From NCBI RefSeq assembly GCF_008017835.1, contig NZ_VRLT01000025.1, positions 1 to 64,000 on the forward strand: a stretch of 64,000 nucleotides of DNA, in the 5' to 3' direction. The DNA is from Mesonia sp. HuA40 (GTDB taxonomy: Bacteria > Bacteroidota > Bacteroidia > Flavobacteriales > Flavobacteriaceae). Of this stretch, positions 43,514 to 53,126 are shown in pieces. Position 1 is the stretch's first letter, and each line of letters begins with the position of its first letter. The notes under the pieces are model-generated. The model was not told the origin of the DNA. It did no database searches and was given only the letters and a program-made list of their open reading frames with translations. Position numbers and translations under genes: made by a program.

Positions 43514-43738
43514 ATGAAGGAATTACTACTTCGTCTGCAATCGGATCCTCCTAAAACGGTTAAGGAAATAGAGCAATTCTATAGGCATTACCCCATATTA
43601 CCCGATGATGTGTACGATTTAGTTTCGTTTTTATTGACGCATAGTAGTTTAGAACCCAGTTGTACTTGGATGATCAAACGCTACCAAAAAGACGGTAATC
43701 CCAATCCCTTATACCCTAATCACGTAAGCCTTCTTTAA
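43514..43738 (+). CDS. Hypothetical 74-residue protein
   Basis: From the ATG at 43514 a 74-residue frame of mixed helical composition reads LLLRLQSDPPKTVKEIEQFY, then LPDDVYDLVSFLLTHSSLEP. TATATTTA (near 43473) with TTG 18 bases upstream is a near match to the Bacteroidota promoter. No family recognised. It ends six bases before the convergent mnmE. Confidence 0.55.
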   Translation: MKELLLRLQSDPPKTVKEIEQFYRHYPILPDDVYDLVSFLLTHSSLEPSCTWMIKRYQKDGNPNPLYPNHVSLL

Positions 43739-43744
43739 GGGGTT

Positions 43745-45142
43745 TTACTTCCCGATACAGAAGTTTGCAAATATATTACCGAGTATGTCGTCATTAGACA
43801 CCTGCCCCGTGATCTCCCCAAAATGATACAAGGCTTGACGAATATCTATCGCCAGTAAATCGCCTGTTAATCCCATTTGCATCCCTTCTTGAACTTTATT
43901 GATTTCTTCCTGAGCTTTTAGCAGAGCCTCATAGTGCCTTGAATTGGTTACAATGGTGTCATTACTCTTTAAAGCGCCTGTATTTACAAAATCTAACAAA
44001 CGATTTTGTACGGTTTCTACGCCCAGTTTTTCTTTGGCCGAAATCAAATGCAAATCGGTTATCGCCTTTTTATAAGCCGTTTGCTCTTCTTTGGTAAGAC
44101 TATCTTTTTTATTGGCGATTATTAGTAAAGGTTTACCTGGAAATCTATTTTTAATCTTTTCAATTTCGGTTTTTACTTGTTCAATACTCAGTTGATCGTT
44201 TTTAATTTTACTGACATCAAATAAATACAATACCACTTGAGCCTGTTCGATTTTTTGAAAGGTTTTTTGAATACCTAAGCCTTCAATAGTATCGGTGGTT
44301 TCTCGGATACCTGCAGTATCTATAAACCTGAATCCTACTCCGCCAATAGCGATTTCATCTTCGATGGTGTCTCGAGTTGTACCCGCAATATCGCTTACAA
44401 TAGCTCGATCTTCATTTAACAGTGCATTTAACAAAGTTGATTTTCCTACGTTGGGTTCTCCAACAATAGCTACCGGGATACCGTTTTTTAATACATTACC
44501 CACTGCGAAAGAATCGATTAATTTATTCAATACCTTTTGAATTCGGTTGACCAAGCGCTGGAATTCTGCACGATCGGCAAATTCTACATCTTCTTCCGAG
44601 AAATCGAGTTCCAACTCAATCAAGGAGGCAAAATTGAGTAACTCATCTCTTAATTGTTGCAGTTCTGAAGCGAAGCCCCCTCGCATTTGCTGCATAGCAA
44701 TTTGGTGACTGGCCGCATTATCACTGGCAATTAAATCGGCTACAGCTTCGGCTTGACTCAAATCCATTTTTCCATTGAGAAAGGCACGCATAGTAAACTC
44801 TCCAGGTTTCGCCATACGGCATCCTTGTTTAAGCATCAAATTAATGATTTCTTGCTGAATGTATGGACTTCCGTGACAGGATATTTCAACGGTAGGTTCG
44901 CCCGTATAGGAGCGTTTACCGTGAAAAACACTTACCAAACTTTCATCAATTACCCGTTCTTGATCTACTATTTGACCCAATTGCAGGGTATGCGTTGGTT
45001 GTTGAGTGAGCGCAACTTTATTTTTAGCTTTGAAAACCGGATTTGTTATTTCAATGGCATCGGGTCCCGACACTCTAATGACCGCAATTGCTCCCGCTCC
45101 TGGGGCACTGGCCAAGGCTACTATGGTATCATCTAAAATCAT
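43745..45142 (-). CDS. mnmE: tRNA uridine-5-carboxymethylaminomethyl modification GTPase MnmE
   Basis: Protein of 465 residues with the MnmE order: N-terminal tetrahydrofolate-binding domain (SAPGAGAIAVIRVSGPDA, then CRMAKPGEFTMRAFLNGKMD), central helical part, the G domain (GEPNVGKSTLLNALL, DTAGIRET, ANKKD) and the C-terminal catalytic cysteine FCIGK. With MnmG it modifies wobble uridine in tRNA. It is complete and of family length. It converges on the 74-residue ORF and is divergent from the DUF4870 gene. Confidence 0.97.
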   Translation of the reverse strand: MILDDTIVALASAPGAGAIAVIRVSGPDAIEITNPVFKAKNKVALTQQPTHTLQLGQIVDQERVIDESLVSVFHGKRSYTGEPTVEISCHGSPYIQQEIINLMLKQGCRMAKPGEFTMRAFLNGKMDLSQAEAVADLIASDNAASHQIAMQQMRGGFASELQQLRDELLNFASLIELELDFSEEDVEFADRAEFQRLVNRIQKVLNKLIDSFAVGNVLKNGIPVAIVGEPNVGKSTLLNALLNEDRAIVSDIAGTTRDTIEDEIAIGGVGFRFIDTAGIRETTDTIEGLGIQKTFQKIEQAQVVLYLFDVSKIKNDQLSIEQVKTEIEKIKNRFPGKPLLIIANKKDSLTKEEQTAYKKAITDLHLISAKEKLGVETVQNRLLDFVNTGALKSNDTIVTNSRHYEALLKAQEEINKVQEGMQMGLTGDLLAIDIRQALYHFGEITGQVSNDDILGNIFANFCIGK

Positions 45143-45202
45143 AGCACAAAGGTAAGAAAGTAATCAAATTTTGCCTAAATCTAGCGGCTTATAAAAACTT
45201 GA

Positions 45203-45585
45203 TGTATTTTTGCATTTCTAATATGAATACTATGGAAGTTATCAGCGAAAAAAAGCAAGACAGTCAGTTGCTATATTTAATGCACCTCTCTCAGTTACTC
45301 AACTTGGTTACCGGTATGGGTGGCTTCATTGTTCCGCTTATTATTTGGCTAGTAAAACGAGACGAAATTGAAAATTTAGATTATGAAGGCAAAGAAATAT
45401 TAAATTTTCAAATAAGTATTTTTATTTATTTCATACTTTCATCGATAATGATTGTATTTTTAGTAGGGTTTGTGTTCATTGGTTTTGTTGCAATTGTTGC
45501 GATTGTAACGCCTATATTGCAGGCCAATAAATCAAAAGCGGGCGAAGAAGTTCGTTACCCATTAACCATAAGGTTTATTCGTTAG
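45203..45585 (+). CDS. DUF4870 membrane protein
   Basis: Start at 45223 is preferred: the -7 element TATTTTTG (45203-45210) sits just upstream, while the frame itself reaches to 45199, so upstream ATGs would lie inside the promoter. The protein (about 120 residues) has the DUF4870 pattern: YLMHLSQLLNLVTGMGGFIV, IIWLVKRDEIENLDYEGKE, LNFQISIFIYFILSS and a final helix pair. It is a four-helix membrane protein of unknown function. It overlaps msrA at the 3' end by 11 bases, on opposite strands. Confidence 0.85.
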
Positions 45586-46258
45586 TTGGTTTTACTAAAT
45601 CAGGGAACTGCCGCTTAAACATTTCATAGCGCTTTTTTGAGACGTTTTGAATATATGGATTGTTGGGATTATTGGCTTCGTAATCTTGATGATAGTCTTC
45701 TGCCACCCAGAATTTGTCAAATTCTTTCACCTCAACGGCTACCGGTTGATTGGTGGTTAGCTCTAGGCGCTTAATATAATTCTCTATGAGCTTTTTTTCT
45801 TGGGGGTTATTGTAAAAGGCAATCGACCTGTACTGGCTTCCAAAATCTGGTCCTTGACCGTTTTCTTGAGACCAATTAAGAGTTTTAAAGTAAATATCTA
45901 GTAGCGTGGAAAAATCAATAAAGTTAGGATCGTAAATAATTTTTACCGCCTCGGCGTGACCAGTTGTACCCGTATTGGTTTGTTGATAAGTAGGATTTGC
46001 GGTATGCCCACCTGCGTAACCCGAAATTGCCGCCTCTACCCCAATGACATCTTCATATATGGCCTCTACACACCAAAAGCAACCACCTGCAAAATATGCG
46101 GTGGCATATCGATCTTGAGCTTCATTTAAACTAAAAGTATTAACTTTTTGATTCTTTGCATTGTTCGCCTTTGGCGGCTGATTTGATTTATCTTCGGCTT
46201 TATTTTCACAACTATAGCAAAAAAAAATAAGCCCTAATAAAAGTCCCCAGTTCTTCAT
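45575..46258 (-). CDS. msrA: Peptide-methionine (S)-S-oxide reductase MsrA, lipoprotein form
   Basis: Protein of 227 residues. A lipoprotein signal (LLLGLIFFCYSCENK) puts it outside the inner membrane. The MsrA core is complete: the catalytic GCFWCVEAIYEDV, SGYAGGHTANPTYQQ, TGHAEAVKIIYDP, GQGPDFGSQYRSIAFY and VAEDYHQDY. It reduces S-methionine sulfoxide in exported proteins. Its upstream neighbour is the zinc-ribbon/Nif3 pair, separated by a terminator. Confidence 0.95.
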   Translation of the reverse strand: MKNWGLLLGLIFFCYSCENKAEDKSNQPPKANNAKNQKVNTFSLNEAQDRYATAYFAGGCFWCVEAIYEDVIGVEAAISGYAGGHTANPTYQQTNTGTTGHAEAVKIIYDPNFIDFSTLLDIYFKTLNWSQENGQGPDFGSQYRSIAFYNNPQEKKLIENYIKRLELTTNQPVAVEVKEFDKFWVAEDYHQDYEANNPNNPYIQNVSKKRYEMFKRQFPDLVKPTNE

Positions 46259-46315
46259 TGTTTTTAAGATAAAGGTAAACTTTTATGATGCAAAAATTTT
46301 TAAACAAATCATAAA

Positions 46316-46349
46316 AAAACCCTTTAAAACAAATGTTCTAAAGGGTTTG
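46316..46349 (-). terminator. Rho-independent terminator after the zinc-ribbon-like gene
   Basis: AAACCCTTTAA pairs with AAAGGGTTT across an AACAAATGTTCT region. Read on the minus strand it ends in T7, just downstream of 46369. Confidence 0.85.
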
Positions 46350-46368
46350 AATATTAGGTCTTGTTGTC

Positions 46369-47148
46369 TCAGAATTTTTTGAACAATTCATTCATTTTTT
46401 CGCGTTCCTCTTCTGCCAGCTGCGAATCAACTAGAATACGTCCACTGTGCTCATCGGTGATTATTTTCTTACGCGATGCGATTTCCATCTGTACTTGTGG
46501 CGGAATGGTAAAAAATGAACCTCCAGAAGCACCACGTTCAACCGGTACAACAGCCAAACCATTCTTTACGCTTCCGCGGATACGTTCGTATGCGGTTACC
46601 AAACGAGTTTCAATATCTTTCTTAAAATCTTCAGACTTTTCTATTAGCGCCTTTTCTTCGCGTTCGGTTTCGCTTAAAATCTCATCCAACTCGTCTTGCT
46701 TATGCTTTAAGTGCTCTTGTCTAGCTTCAATTTTTTCTTGAGTCGCCGTAATCACCTCATTTTTATGCTCTATCTGTGCTTTAAACTCTCGAATATGCTT
46801 TTCGGCCAATTCAATTTCTAATTCCTGAAATTCAATCTCTTTTGAAATAGCATTAAATTCGCGATTGTTACGCACATTTTTTTGCTGTTCGTTGTATTTC
46901 TTAATTAGCGCTTTTGATTCTTCTATAGCATTTTTCTTATCGGCTATATTTTGGTTAAGCCCTTCTAAATCAATATTTAATTTTTCTAAACGCTTGTTCA
47001 AACCAGCTACCTCATCCTTCAAATCTTCTACCTCTAAAGGCAATTCTCCGCGTACATTGCGAATCTCATCGATGCGGGCGTCTATTAACTGTAAATCAAA
47101 TAATGTTCTTAGCTTTTCTTCTACGCTAATTTCTTTTTTCTTGGCCAT
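46369..47148 (-). CDS. CT398/DUF164-type coiled-coil protein lacking its zinc-ribbon cysteines
   Basis: Protein of about 259 residues from the ATG at 47148. It is a long antiparallel coiled coil (about 15-185) of heptad charged repeats, then a C-terminal small domain with the outline of the zf-RING_7/C4 zinc ribbon: VVPVERGASGGSFFTIPPQV and DEHSGRILVD. In relatives the GGS and EHSG parts carry CxxC pairs; here no cysteine is present. The protein family is widespread beside Nif3 genes, as here, with two bases between them. Function unknown; it may be structural. Confidence 0.8.
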   Translation of the reverse strand: MAKKKEISVEEKLRTLFDLQLIDARIDEIRNVRGELPLEVEDLKDEVAGLNKRLEKLNIDLEGLNQNIADKKNAIEESKALIKKYNEQQKNVRNNREFNAISKEIEFQELEIELAEKHIREFKAQIEHKNEVITATQEKIEARQEHLKHKQDELDEILSETEREEKALIEKSEDFKKDIETRLVTAYERIRGSVKNGLAVVPVERGASGGSFFTIPPQVQMEIASRKKIITDEHSGRILVDSQLAEEEREKMNELFKKF

Positions 47149-47150
47149 AA

Positions 47151-48245
47151 TCAACTATATTGAATGGGGTTGGTACTTTTCTCTGATAAAACGATGGCAA
47201 AATTAGGGAATTTTTTTGTAAGTAACGCATGTAATAAGTTTTTTGTGAACTGCTCACTTTCATAATGCCCTATATCGGTTAATAGAATTTTGTCTTCTGC
47301 CTTAAAAAAGTCGTGGTATTTTAAATCGGCGGTGACCAAAACATCGGCTCCTTTAGATATTGCTGCCGAAATGGCAAATGCACCACTTCCTCCCAATACA
47401 GCTACCTTTTTCACAGGTTTTTGCCTTAAAGCAGAATGCCGAATTACCGGAGTACCAAACACATTTTTTAACTGATTTATAAACTCTTTCTCAGTTTTGG
47501 CTTGGGGTAATTCACCTAGCATACCAATACCTATTTGCTGGTTCTCATTGGCTATGGGTATAAGCTCATAAGCCACTTCTTCGTAAGGATGCGATTCAAA
47601 CATTGCGTGCAATACTTTTTGCTGCTTGTGTTTTTCGAACACCACGTGTAGCATTTTTTCTTCTCCCACATGCCACTCGTTAGGTTTTCCAGTATGGGGT
47701 TGTGCTTGATTGTTGGGCTTAAAACTCCCTTCTCCCAGCAAGCCAAAACTGCAAGAATCATAATTACCTACACTTCCTGCTCCGGCACTAAATAAGGCTT
47801 GCTGTACAGCCGAATAATGATCTAAAGGCACATAAGTATTCAATTGCATTAGGGTGTTTTTTTGCGGCATTAAGATTTGGGTTTGGGTTAAGCCTAACAC
47901 CTCTGCCATTTTAAAATTCACGCCATGAAGGTGATTGTCTAAGGCCGTGTGAATAGCATATATTTGCACGTCATGCTTAATTGCTTTCTGCACCACGCGC
48001 TCTACGTAGGTTTTACCCGTTAGTGATTTTAGTCCGCCAAAAATAATAGGGTGAAAAGCTACTATAAGGTTACAATTTTGTGCTATAGCCTCGTCTACGG
48101 TATCTTCTAGCGTATCTAGTGCCACTAAAATACCGGTGAGTTCTCGCTTATCATCTCCTACTAATAAGCCGACATTATCAAAATCTTCGGCATAATTTAG
48201 GGGTACACTTTCTTCTATTTGCTTGATTACTTCTTTTATTTTCAT
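47151..48245 (-). CDS. Nif3-like dinuclear metal-centre protein
   Basis: Protein of 364 residues of the Nif3/YbgI/YqfO type. N-terminal metal ligands are in LIVAFHPIIFGGLKSLTGK and IYAIHTALDNHLHGVN. The middle insert (about 130-250) is the PII/CutA-like domain of the long YqfO form, with HPYEEVAYELIP. The C-terminal half has KVAVLGGSGAFAISAAISKG, ADVLVTADLKYHDFF and LLTDIGHYESEQ. It forms a toroidal hexamer binding two metal ions; substrate unknown. It is upstream of the coiled-coil gene and divergent from lpxK. Confidence 0.93.
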   Translation of the reverse strand: MKIKEVIKQIEESVPLNYAEDFDNVGLLVGDDKRELTGILVALDTLEDTVDEAIAQNCNLIVAFHPIIFGGLKSLTGKTYVERVVQKAIKHDVQIYAIHTALDNHLHGVNFKMAEVLGLTQTQILMPQKNTLMQLNTYVPLDHYSAVQQALFSAGAGSVGNYDSCSFGLLGEGSFKPNNQAQPHTGKPNEWHVGEEKMLHVVFEKHKQQKVLHAMFESHPYEEVAYELIPIANENQQIGIGMLGELPQAKTEKEFINQLKNVFGTPVIRHSALRQKPVKKVAVLGGSGAFAISAAISKGADVLVTADLKYHDFFKAEDKILLTDIGHYESEQFTKNLLHALLTKKFPNFAIVLSEKSTNPIQYS

Positions 48246-48291
48246 AACTTGAATCCTTAAAAGGTAAATATAAAAATTATACTTTTGCGGA

Positions 48292-49302
48292 ATGCGTCAA
48301 TTACAAAAAATTCTATACCCGTTTTCTTTGCTTTACGGAGGTATATTGCGGTTAAGAAATTATTTATACAATCAACAAATACTAGAATCAACGGTTTACG
48401 ATTTTCCTGTAATCTGCGTAGGAAACTTGAGTATGGGCGGAACGGGTAAATCGCCAATGATAGAATATTTGGTGCGTTTATTGGCTACACAATACCACTT
48501 AGGCACCCTATCGCGAGGTTATAAAAGAGAAACCAAGGGTTATATAGAAGTAACAACAGCCCATACCGCGCTCGAAGTGGGCGACGAACCCTTACAATTC
48601 AAGCGCAAATTTAAACCTTTATTGGTGGCGGTTTGCGAAGATAGACGAAAGGGTATCGAGCAAATGCGAAAGCGGCAAAAACCCCCTGAGGTAATTTTAC
48701 TAGATGACGCTTTTCAACATCGCCGCGTGCAACCGAATTTATCTATATTATTAAGTACCTACAACGACTTATATACCCAAGATTGCGTTTTACCTGCTGG
48801 TAACCTTCGTGAACCTAAGGTTGGAGCGAGAAGAGCTCAACTTATAGTGGTCACCAAATGCCCAGTAGAGTTGAGTAAAGCAGAGCGTCAAAACATTATC
48901 CAGGCAATACAACCAAAACCCGAGCAGCTGGTTTTTTTTAGTTGCATAACCTACGCCGACCAAGTTACCAATGGGAAACAACACATACCCCTGCAGGTAC
49001 TTCAAGATGCCTTTACACTAGTTACAGGTATTGCTAAACCCAAACCTTTGGTTGACTTTTTAAAAGCTAAAGGTTTTAGCGTAAAACATAAACAATTTCC
49101 AGACCATCATAATTTTAGTCGGCAAGAAATTGAGACATTAGAAGCAGAGCCTTTTATTATCACTACAGAAAAAGATTTTGTGCGCTTAAGCGAATACATA
49201 TCTCCCGAAAAATTATTTTATTTACCAATAAAAATGGAGTTTATAGCCGATGCAGCATCTTTTGACCAGCGCATCAAAAAGCATGTGCAAGCTTATGCCT
49301 GA
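48292..49302 (+). CDS. lpxK: Tetraacyldisaccharide 4'-kinase LpxK
   Basis: Protein of 336 residues. The Walker A-type loop VICVGNLSMGGTGKSPMIEY near residue 39 is diagnostic, followed by the kinase core with LSRGYKRETKGYIEV, VGDEPLQFKRKF, ILLDDAFQHRRVQPN and AGNLREPKVGARRAQ. It phosphorylates the lipid A precursor disaccharide at the inner membrane. The -7 element TACTTTTG (48280-48287) lies immediately upstream of the ATG. The 3' end overlaps the convergent sensor kinase by 10 bases. Confidence 0.96.
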   Translation: MRQLQKILYPFSLLYGGILRLRNYLYNQQILESTVYDFPVICVGNLSMGGTGKSPMIEYLVRLLATQYHLGTLSRGYKRETKGYIEVTTAHTALEVGDEPLQFKRKFKPLLVAVCEDRRKGIEQMRKRQKPPEVILLDDAFQHRRVQPNLSILLSTYNDLYTQDCVLPAGNLREPKVGARRAQLIVVTKCPVELSKAERQNIIQAIQPKPEQLVFFSCITYADQVTNGKQHIPLQVLQDAFTLVTGIAKPKPLVDFLKAKGFSVKHKQFPDHHNFSRQEIETLEAEPFIITTEKDFVRLSEYISPEKLFYLPIKMEFIADAASFDQRIKKHVQAYA

Positions 49303-51092
49303 GACCGAAGTAGTACCTCATAAATCTTTTGGTAAAACATTTCAGTTTTATAAGGTTTAGGGATCACCGCCACAAATCCTTGCTTTATGTAATTTTCTGA
49401 TGTTTCCTCTAAGCTAACAGCCGTTAAAGCGATGATGGGTAGTTTAGGCTTATGACTCTTAATTTCGATTGTAGCTTGTATTCCATCTAGAATAGGCATA
49501 TGAATATCCATCAATATCAAGTCGTAATCTTTTTCAACTGCCTTATTGATGGCTTCCAAACCGTTTTTAACCAAATCGGTTTCAAAGCCACGTCGCAATA
49601 GAATTTTATTGGTTAATTTAATGTTGATGATGTTATCTTCGGCAATAAGCACCTTTTTGCCTTTAAATAACTCATCCATTCTTATTGGGTCATTTAAAGC
49701 GGCTTGAATTTGGTTGTTATCTTTTTTCTCTTTTGGCTGATGAAAAACAATATCAAAAAAAAAGGTACTTCCTTTACCGAAGGTACTCTCTAAATTTATT
49801 TTGGAATCGAAGAACTCAAGCAAACTCGTCACAATAGTAAGCCCCAGCCCGGTTCCTCCATAATTGGAAGAAGTAGAACTCTCTCCTTGATGAAAATTAT
49901 CAAAGATCTTTTGTTGAAATTCTTCTTTAATTCCTCTACCAGTATCCCGAATACTAAAACGAATCTTACTGCGGTTTGTTTCTAAATTTAAGCAAGTAAT
50001 GCTCAACCATACCTCGCCGTTTTTTGTAAATTTTATGGCATTAGAAAGTAAATTAATTAAAATTTGCTTAAGCTTAAGGATATCGCCAAATAATTTTGGA
50101 GATACTTTTTCATCTATTTTTAGATGTAAAGATACCGCATTTGCCTCTGCCGCATTTTTAAAAGAATAGATTAGTTCATCCATTACCGATTTTACCTCGA
50201 AAAAGCTCTCGGTTTTGGTCACCTTTCCTGCCGCCAATTTATTTAAGTCTAGAATATTATTGACTAAAGAAAGCAAATGTTCACCGCTGTAGATAAGCGC
50301 CTTGATATGCTCTAGTTGTTCGGGTCTGGGGTCTTCTTGTTTTAGCAAATATGCAAAACCATTAATAGCATAAATAGGGGTTCTTAATTCGTGGGTTATA
50401 GTAGAAAGAAATTGATCTTTTACTTCATTAGCTTTTTCAGCTTTCATTTTAGCCGCTAATAACTCATTGTTTTTAGTTTTCAATAAATTATTTACGCTTG
50501 CGCGTAAACGGTTATTTTTATATAAGGCTAAAGTAAACAATGATAAAATCGAGATTAACAATACACTTAACACAACCGCTAATTGATTGAATTTTAGCTT
50601 TTTTTCCTGAGCAGTTTTTTCTTCTTGTAGTTTATTGTAGGCCGTATTAAAAGCTGCATTTGATGCCCAATGTTGCGATATATCAAGGTTTACCGTATTG
50701 TTTAATATCGAATCTGTCTCTTGACGGTAACGAAGGGCTTTTTTATAGTTATTTTGACTGGCGTGAATTTCACTGAGCAGTTTTAACGCTTTTATCTCAT
50801 AATCTAAATTGGAATTATTCTGCGCATAATCTTTTAATCTGAGGGTGTATTCCACGGCATTGGCTATATTACCTTGATTAAAATTAAATAAAGCTTTATT
50901 AAATTTAACCAATAAAGCCTTATTGATGGAGTCTTCCTTTTCTTCTTGTTTTAAGCTAGACTTATTTGCCGGCTCTGCTTGTACATATTGTTTAGAATTC
51001 CAATCTTTTTGAAGGCTTACTTCAGCTGGACTGCTCTCTACAAAAAGCAAAAAGCAGCAAATAAAAGCCAGAAAAAAATTGTTTATTTTCAT
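49293..51092 (-). CDS. Hybrid sensor histidine kinase with C-terminal receiver
   Basis: Protein of 599 residues. After a signal peptide comes a periplasmic part with helical repeat character (KFNKALFNFNQGNIANAVEY, KALKLLSEIHASQNNYKKAL), one membrane helix (VVLSVLLISILSLFTLALY), then HisKA with STITHELRTPIYAI, HATPase boxes (NLLSNAIKFTKNGE, DTGRGI, GGTGLGLTI) and a receiver (ILIAEDNIINIKLT-type start, LILMDIHMPILDG with the phosphoacceptor Asp, and VIPKPY). It senses something in the periplasm and phosphorylates its own receiver. No partner gene is adjacent; its ligand is unknown. Confidence 0.9.
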   Translation of the reverse strand: MKINNFFLAFICCFLLFVESSPAEVSLQKDWNSKQYVQAEPANKSSLKQEEKEDSINKALLVKFNKALFNFNQGNIANAVEYTLRLKDYAQNNSNLDYEIKALKLLSEIHASQNNYKKALRYRQETDSILNNTVNLDISQHWASNAAFNTAYNKLQEEKTAQEKKLKFNQLAVVLSVLLISILSLFTLALYKNNRLRASVNNLLKTKNNELLAAKMKAEKANEVKDQFLSTITHELRTPIYAINGFAYLLKQEDPRPEQLEHIKALIYSGEHLLSLVNNILDLNKLAAGKVTKTESFFEVKSVMDELIYSFKNAAEANAVSLHLKIDEKVSPKLFGDILKLKQILINLLSNAIKFTKNGEVWLSITCLNLETNRSKIRFSIRDTGRGIKEEFQQKIFDNFHQGESSTSSNYGGTGLGLTIVTSLLEFFDSKINLESTFGKGSTFFFDIVFHQPKEKKDNNQIQAALNDPIRMDELFKGKKVLIAEDNIINIKLTNKILLRRGFETDLVKNGLEAINKAVEKDYDLILMDIHMPILDGIQATIEIKSHKPKLPIIALTAVSLEETSENYIKQGFVAVIPKPYKTEMFYQKIYEVLLRSQA

Positions 51093-51120
51093 AAAAGCCC
51101 GTCCTGATGGTATAAATATA

Positions 51121-52128
51121 CTATTTAATATTGCATAGTTTTAAAATCAAATCGATAATTCTGCTACTATAACCGCGCTCATTGTCGTACCAACCTATAA
51201 GTTTGACCAAATGCCCGTCTATAACCGAAGTCATTAAACCATCAAAAACGCAGGAATGCGAATTACCAACGATATCTATAGATACAATCGGATCTTCTGT
51301 ATATGCTAAAATTCCTTTTAAGCGATTTGCTGCAGCGCTTTTAAAAAGATTGTTGATGTGGTCTATACTCGCTTCTTTTTTTAGATGTAAAGTCATATCG
51401 GTTAAAGAACCATTGGGTACCGGTACTCGAATACCACAGCCTCCTATGACCTGAGCTAGATCTGGAAAGATTTTGGTAAGAGCCTTAGCAGCTCCAGTGG
51501 TAGTAGGAATAATAGATTGAGTGGCGGCTCGCGCTCTGCGCAAATCTCGGTGTGGCGAATCGTGTAAGTTTTGATCGCTAGTAAACGAATGAACTGTAGA
51601 AATATAGGCTTGCTTAACCCCAAAATGCTGATGCATTACTTGTAGCATTGGTGCCGCATTATTGGTGGTACAACTGGCATTAGAAATAATAGTATCACTA
51701 TGTTGAATGATATGATCGTTTACTCCTAAAACTACCATAGGAATATCTTCTGAAATCGGCGGCACACTTAACACTACTTTTTTTACGTGTTTGCTGAGAT
51801 GTTGCTCTACTTTTTCTCGGGTCTTAAACTTACCCGTTGCTTCTACCACCAGTTGCACTTCTTGAGGCCACTTTATATTTTCAATTTTTGACTCTTGTGA
51901 AAAGACCACTTGCTGATTCTCTGCAACTAAGGTATTGTTCCTAATCTCAAAATTGGTCAAGAAATTACCGTGAATGCTATCATATTTTAACAGGTGGGCC
52001 AAGGTTTTTAAATCTGCTAAATCATTTACGGCTACCACTTCTATGTGCGGATGCGCATCTAACAGCCTGAATAAGCTACGACCTATTCTTCCAAAACCGT
52101 TTATACCTATTTTAATTTTGTTTGCCAT
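51121..52128 (-). CDS. gap: Glyceraldehyde-3-phosphate dehydrogenase
   Basis: Protein of 335 residues with the complete GAPDH pattern: NAD site KIGINGFGRIGRSLFRLL, ligand loop VNDLADLKTLAHLLKYDS, catalytic cysteine in SNASCTTNNAAPML, TVHSFTSDQNLHDSPHRDLR, and the substrate loop RAATQSIIPTTTGAAKAL. WYDNERGYSSR is at the end. It catalyses the NAD-linked glycolytic oxidation. Spacing to lipA is four bases, an unusual neighbour that hints at shared transcription. Confidence 0.96.
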   Translation of the reverse strand: MANKIKIGINGFGRIGRSLFRLLDAHPHIEVVAVNDLADLKTLAHLLKYDSIHGNFLTNFEIRNNTLVAENQQVVFSQESKIENIKWPQEVQLVVEATGKFKTREKVEQHLSKHVKKVVLSVPPISEDIPMVVLGVNDHIIQHSDTIISNASCTTNNAAPMLQVMHQHFGVKQAYISTVHSFTSDQNLHDSPHRDLRRARAATQSIIPTTTGAAKALTKIFPDLAQVIGGCGIRVPVPNGSLTDMTLHLKKEASIDHINNLFKSAAANRLKGILAYTEDPIVSIDIVGNSHSCVFDGLMTSVIDGHLVKLIGWYDNERGYSSRIIDLILKLCNIK

Positions 52129-52132
52129 TATG

Positions 52133-53005
52133 CTAGGTTAGATGTTTTTGGGCTTTATAAGAAGAACGCACTAAGGCGCCGCTTTCAACATGTCTAAAAC
52201 CTAAATCTAATCCTATTTCCTCATACTTTTTAAATTGATCTGGGGTAATGAATTGCTTTACCGGTAAATGTTGTTTACTGGGTTGTAAGTATTGTCCTAT
52301 TGTTACAATATCAAGATTAACCGCTCGTAAATCTTTAAGGGTTTGTATTACCTCTTCTTCTTTTTCTCCCAAGCCTAACATTATACCCGATTTGGTTCTG
52401 CTAATGCCTTGATCTTTTAAATATTTAAGCACAGCTAAACTACGATCATATTTGGCTTGTATGCGCACTTCGCGCGTTAGCCGCCTAACAGTTTCCATAT
52501 TATGCGAAACTACTTCCGGTTTAACCGCGATAATCCGGTCAAGGTGTTTCTCTATACCCTGGAAGTCTGGTATCAAAGTCTCTAAGGTGGTGTTCTTATT
52601 CATGCGTCTTACTGCTTTAACGGTTTCGGCCCACATGATAGATCCCATATCTTTTAAATCATCACGATCTACACTAGTAAGCACAGCGTGTTTGATATCC
52701 ATCAGCTTTATAGAACGCGCCACCTTTTCGGGCTCATCCCAATCTAAAGTTTCTGGACGCCCGGTTTTCACACCACAAAATCCACAACTACGGGTACATA
52801 TGTTTCCTAAAATCATAAAAGTTGCTGTGCCTTCACTCCAACACTCACCCATATTAGGACAGCTACCCGAAGTACAAATGGTATGCAAATCGTAGCGATC
52901 TACTAATTTTCTTAAATTGGTGTATTTTTTACCAGTAGGTAGCTTTACACGCAACCACTTTGGTTTTTTTATGGTTGTTTTATTTTCAAGAACTTGAGGA
53001 GTCAT
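52133..53005 (-). CDS. lipA: Lipoyl synthase
   Basis: From the ATG at 53005 (the frame reaches 53047) the protein is 290 residues. It has the N-terminal auxiliary cluster [13 protein letters not shown], the radical SAM motif [15 protein letters not shown] (CxxxCxxC), and the SAM-binding and lipoyl motifs [34 protein letters not shown], and [11 protein letters not shown] with the C-terminal RSSY signature. It inserts two sulfurs into octanoyl groups of lipoate-dependent enzymes. gap follows it after four bases. Confidence 0.97.
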   Translation of the reverse strand: MTPQVLENKTTIKKPKWLRVKLPTGKKYTNLRKLVDRYDLHTICTSGSCPNMGECWSEGTATFMILGNICTRSCGFCGVKTGRPETLDWDEPEKVARSIKLMDIKHAVLTSVDRDDLKDMGSIMWAETVKAVRRMNKNTTLETLIPDFQGIEKHLDRIIAVKPEVVSHNMETVRRLTREVRIQAKYDRSLAVLKYLKDQGISRTKSGIMLGLGEKEEEVIQTLKDLRAVNLDIVTIGQYLQPSKQHLPVKQFITPDQFKKYEEIGLDLGFRHVESGALVRSSYKAQKHLT

Positions 53006-53126
53006 TAATAAAGTATTTTTTTCGAAAACAAATATAAAAAATTGCAATGCGCTACCCTATTTTTAGAATAGTATATTAACCACTAATTTTATTTTTAACT
53101 TTTTAGATAAGCTTGTTTAAAAGAAG

